The position numbers were made by a program, and so were the translations under genes. The notes beneath the pieces are model-generated. The model was not told the DNA's origin, did no database searches, and saw nothing but the letters and a program-made list of their open reading frames with translations. A stretch of DNA of 7,417 bases from Caldifarciminota bacterium (GTDB lineage Bacteria; WOR-3; Hydrothermia; UBA1063; CAJXJZ01), in assembly GCA_027073945.1 (NCBI GenBank), contig JALTEL010000356.1, forward strand, positions 1 to 7,417, written 5' to 3'. Positions 7,202 to 7,417 of the stretch are shown here, piece by piece. The stretch's first letter is position 1. Every line of letters begins with the position of its first letter.

Positions 7202-7417
7202 TCATTCTCCTAACGCAATACCTATGATATGTTTTGCGCTGTTTCCATCCCCGAACACGACCTCCGCTCCTCTCATCTTATCCTCCAGCATCTTATTCTC
7301 CATTAACTCCCTTACCTTCTTCAGCACCACATCCGGCCCAACTCCCACGATTATGTTGGAACCGGCCGTAACGGTCTCCGGCCTCTCGGTATTGTCCCTC
7401 AGGGTGAAGCAGGGCAC
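7202..7417 (-). CDS. wecB: UDP-N-acetylglucosamine 2-epimerase, C-terminal 71 codons (start outside window)
   Basis: This is the C-terminal end of the non-hydrolysing UDP-GlcNAc 2-epimerase, a cytoplasmic GT-B-fold enzyme that interconverts UDP-GlcNAc and UDP-ManNAc, a precursor of ManNAc and ManNAcA units in surface glycans. The diagnostic stretch is PCFTLRDNTERPETV at the window edge, the conserved UDP-binding segment of WecB. It continues with TAGSNIIVG (usual form 'GtN.lvG'), and ends with the typical helix containing MRGAEVVFGDGNSAKHI, where GDG.aa..I is family-typical. The first in-window codon is GTG, read here as internal Val: family members read VPCxTLRDNTERP, so this is not a start. 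Full-length enzymes are about 360-380 aa, so some 300 codons lie beyond base 7417. Its stop TGA overlaps ATG 7205 (ATGA). It is upstream of the other four operon genes, and any operon promoter lies outside the window. Confidence 0.95.
   Translation of the reverse strand: MPCFTLRDNTERPETVTAGSNIIVGVGPDVVLKKVRELMENKMLEDKMRGAEVVFGDGNSAKHIIGIALGE
7207..7211 (-). promoter_or_regulatory. Ribosome binding site AGGAG of the barrel-protein gene
   Basis: AGGAG lies in the last codons of wecB. It is one base before ATG 7205 but seven bases before the in-frame ATG 7199, so it favours the second ATG. The two choices differ by only two residues. Confidence 0.55.

Noticed and set aside
7415..7417. GTG as a start codon for the wecB fragment
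   Set aside because: It encodes the conserved Val before PCFTLRDNTERP in the middle of the enzyme; the gene simply runs off the window.

Overview
The window is a piece of a surface-glycan (polysaccharide or protein glycosylation) gene cluster. The organism is most likely an archaeon, probably euryarchaeal-like, but this is inferred and not proven. The support is GGTGA/GGAG-type ribosome binding sites with very short spacers, frequent AGA/AGG arginine and ATA isoleucine codons, stop/start overlaps of the ATGA kind, and a gene set typical of archaeal glycosylation loci. I see no RNA genes, CRISPR arrays, insertion sequences or long repeats, and no gene-free stretch longer than about 80 bases.

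Layout: bases 1-1028 (+) hold the 3' part of a Wzx-type oligosaccharide flippase whose start lies outside the window. Only seven bases separate its stop from the stop of the last gene of a convergent minus-strand operon. Read in its own direction (right to left), that operon has: the last 71 codons of wecB (UDP-GlcNAc 2-epimerase, 7417-7202); an unrecognised (alpha/alpha)-barrel-like protein of about 381 aa (7199-6054); a 709-aa two-domain oxidoreductase, zincless MDR-type dehydrogenase plus Gfo/Idh/MocA (6057-3928); a family-4 type glycosyltransferase of 406 aa (3926-2706); and a multi-spanning GT-C-like membrane protein of about 552 aa (2694-1036). Junctions are ATGA overlaps or one-base gaps, except for about 11 bases before the last gene, so the five genes are probably co-transcribed and translationally coupled.

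Working model (inference): WecB supplies UDP-ManNAc. The two-domain oxidoreductase and the barrel protein modify a sugar, perhaps by oxidation followed by reduction, epimerisation or elimination. The cytoplasmic GT4 enzyme extends the lipid-linked chain, the flippase moves it across the membrane, and the GT-C-like protein adds or transfers sugar on the outer face.

Most interesting points: the GT-C-like gene has an ACG exactly where its ATG should be, behind an intact ribosome binding site and in front of a clear first membrane helix; the MDR half of the fused oxidoreductase has lost both recognisable catalytic-zinc motifs; and the wecB / barrel / two-domain oxidoreductase trio looks like a sugar-modifying module of undefined chemistry.
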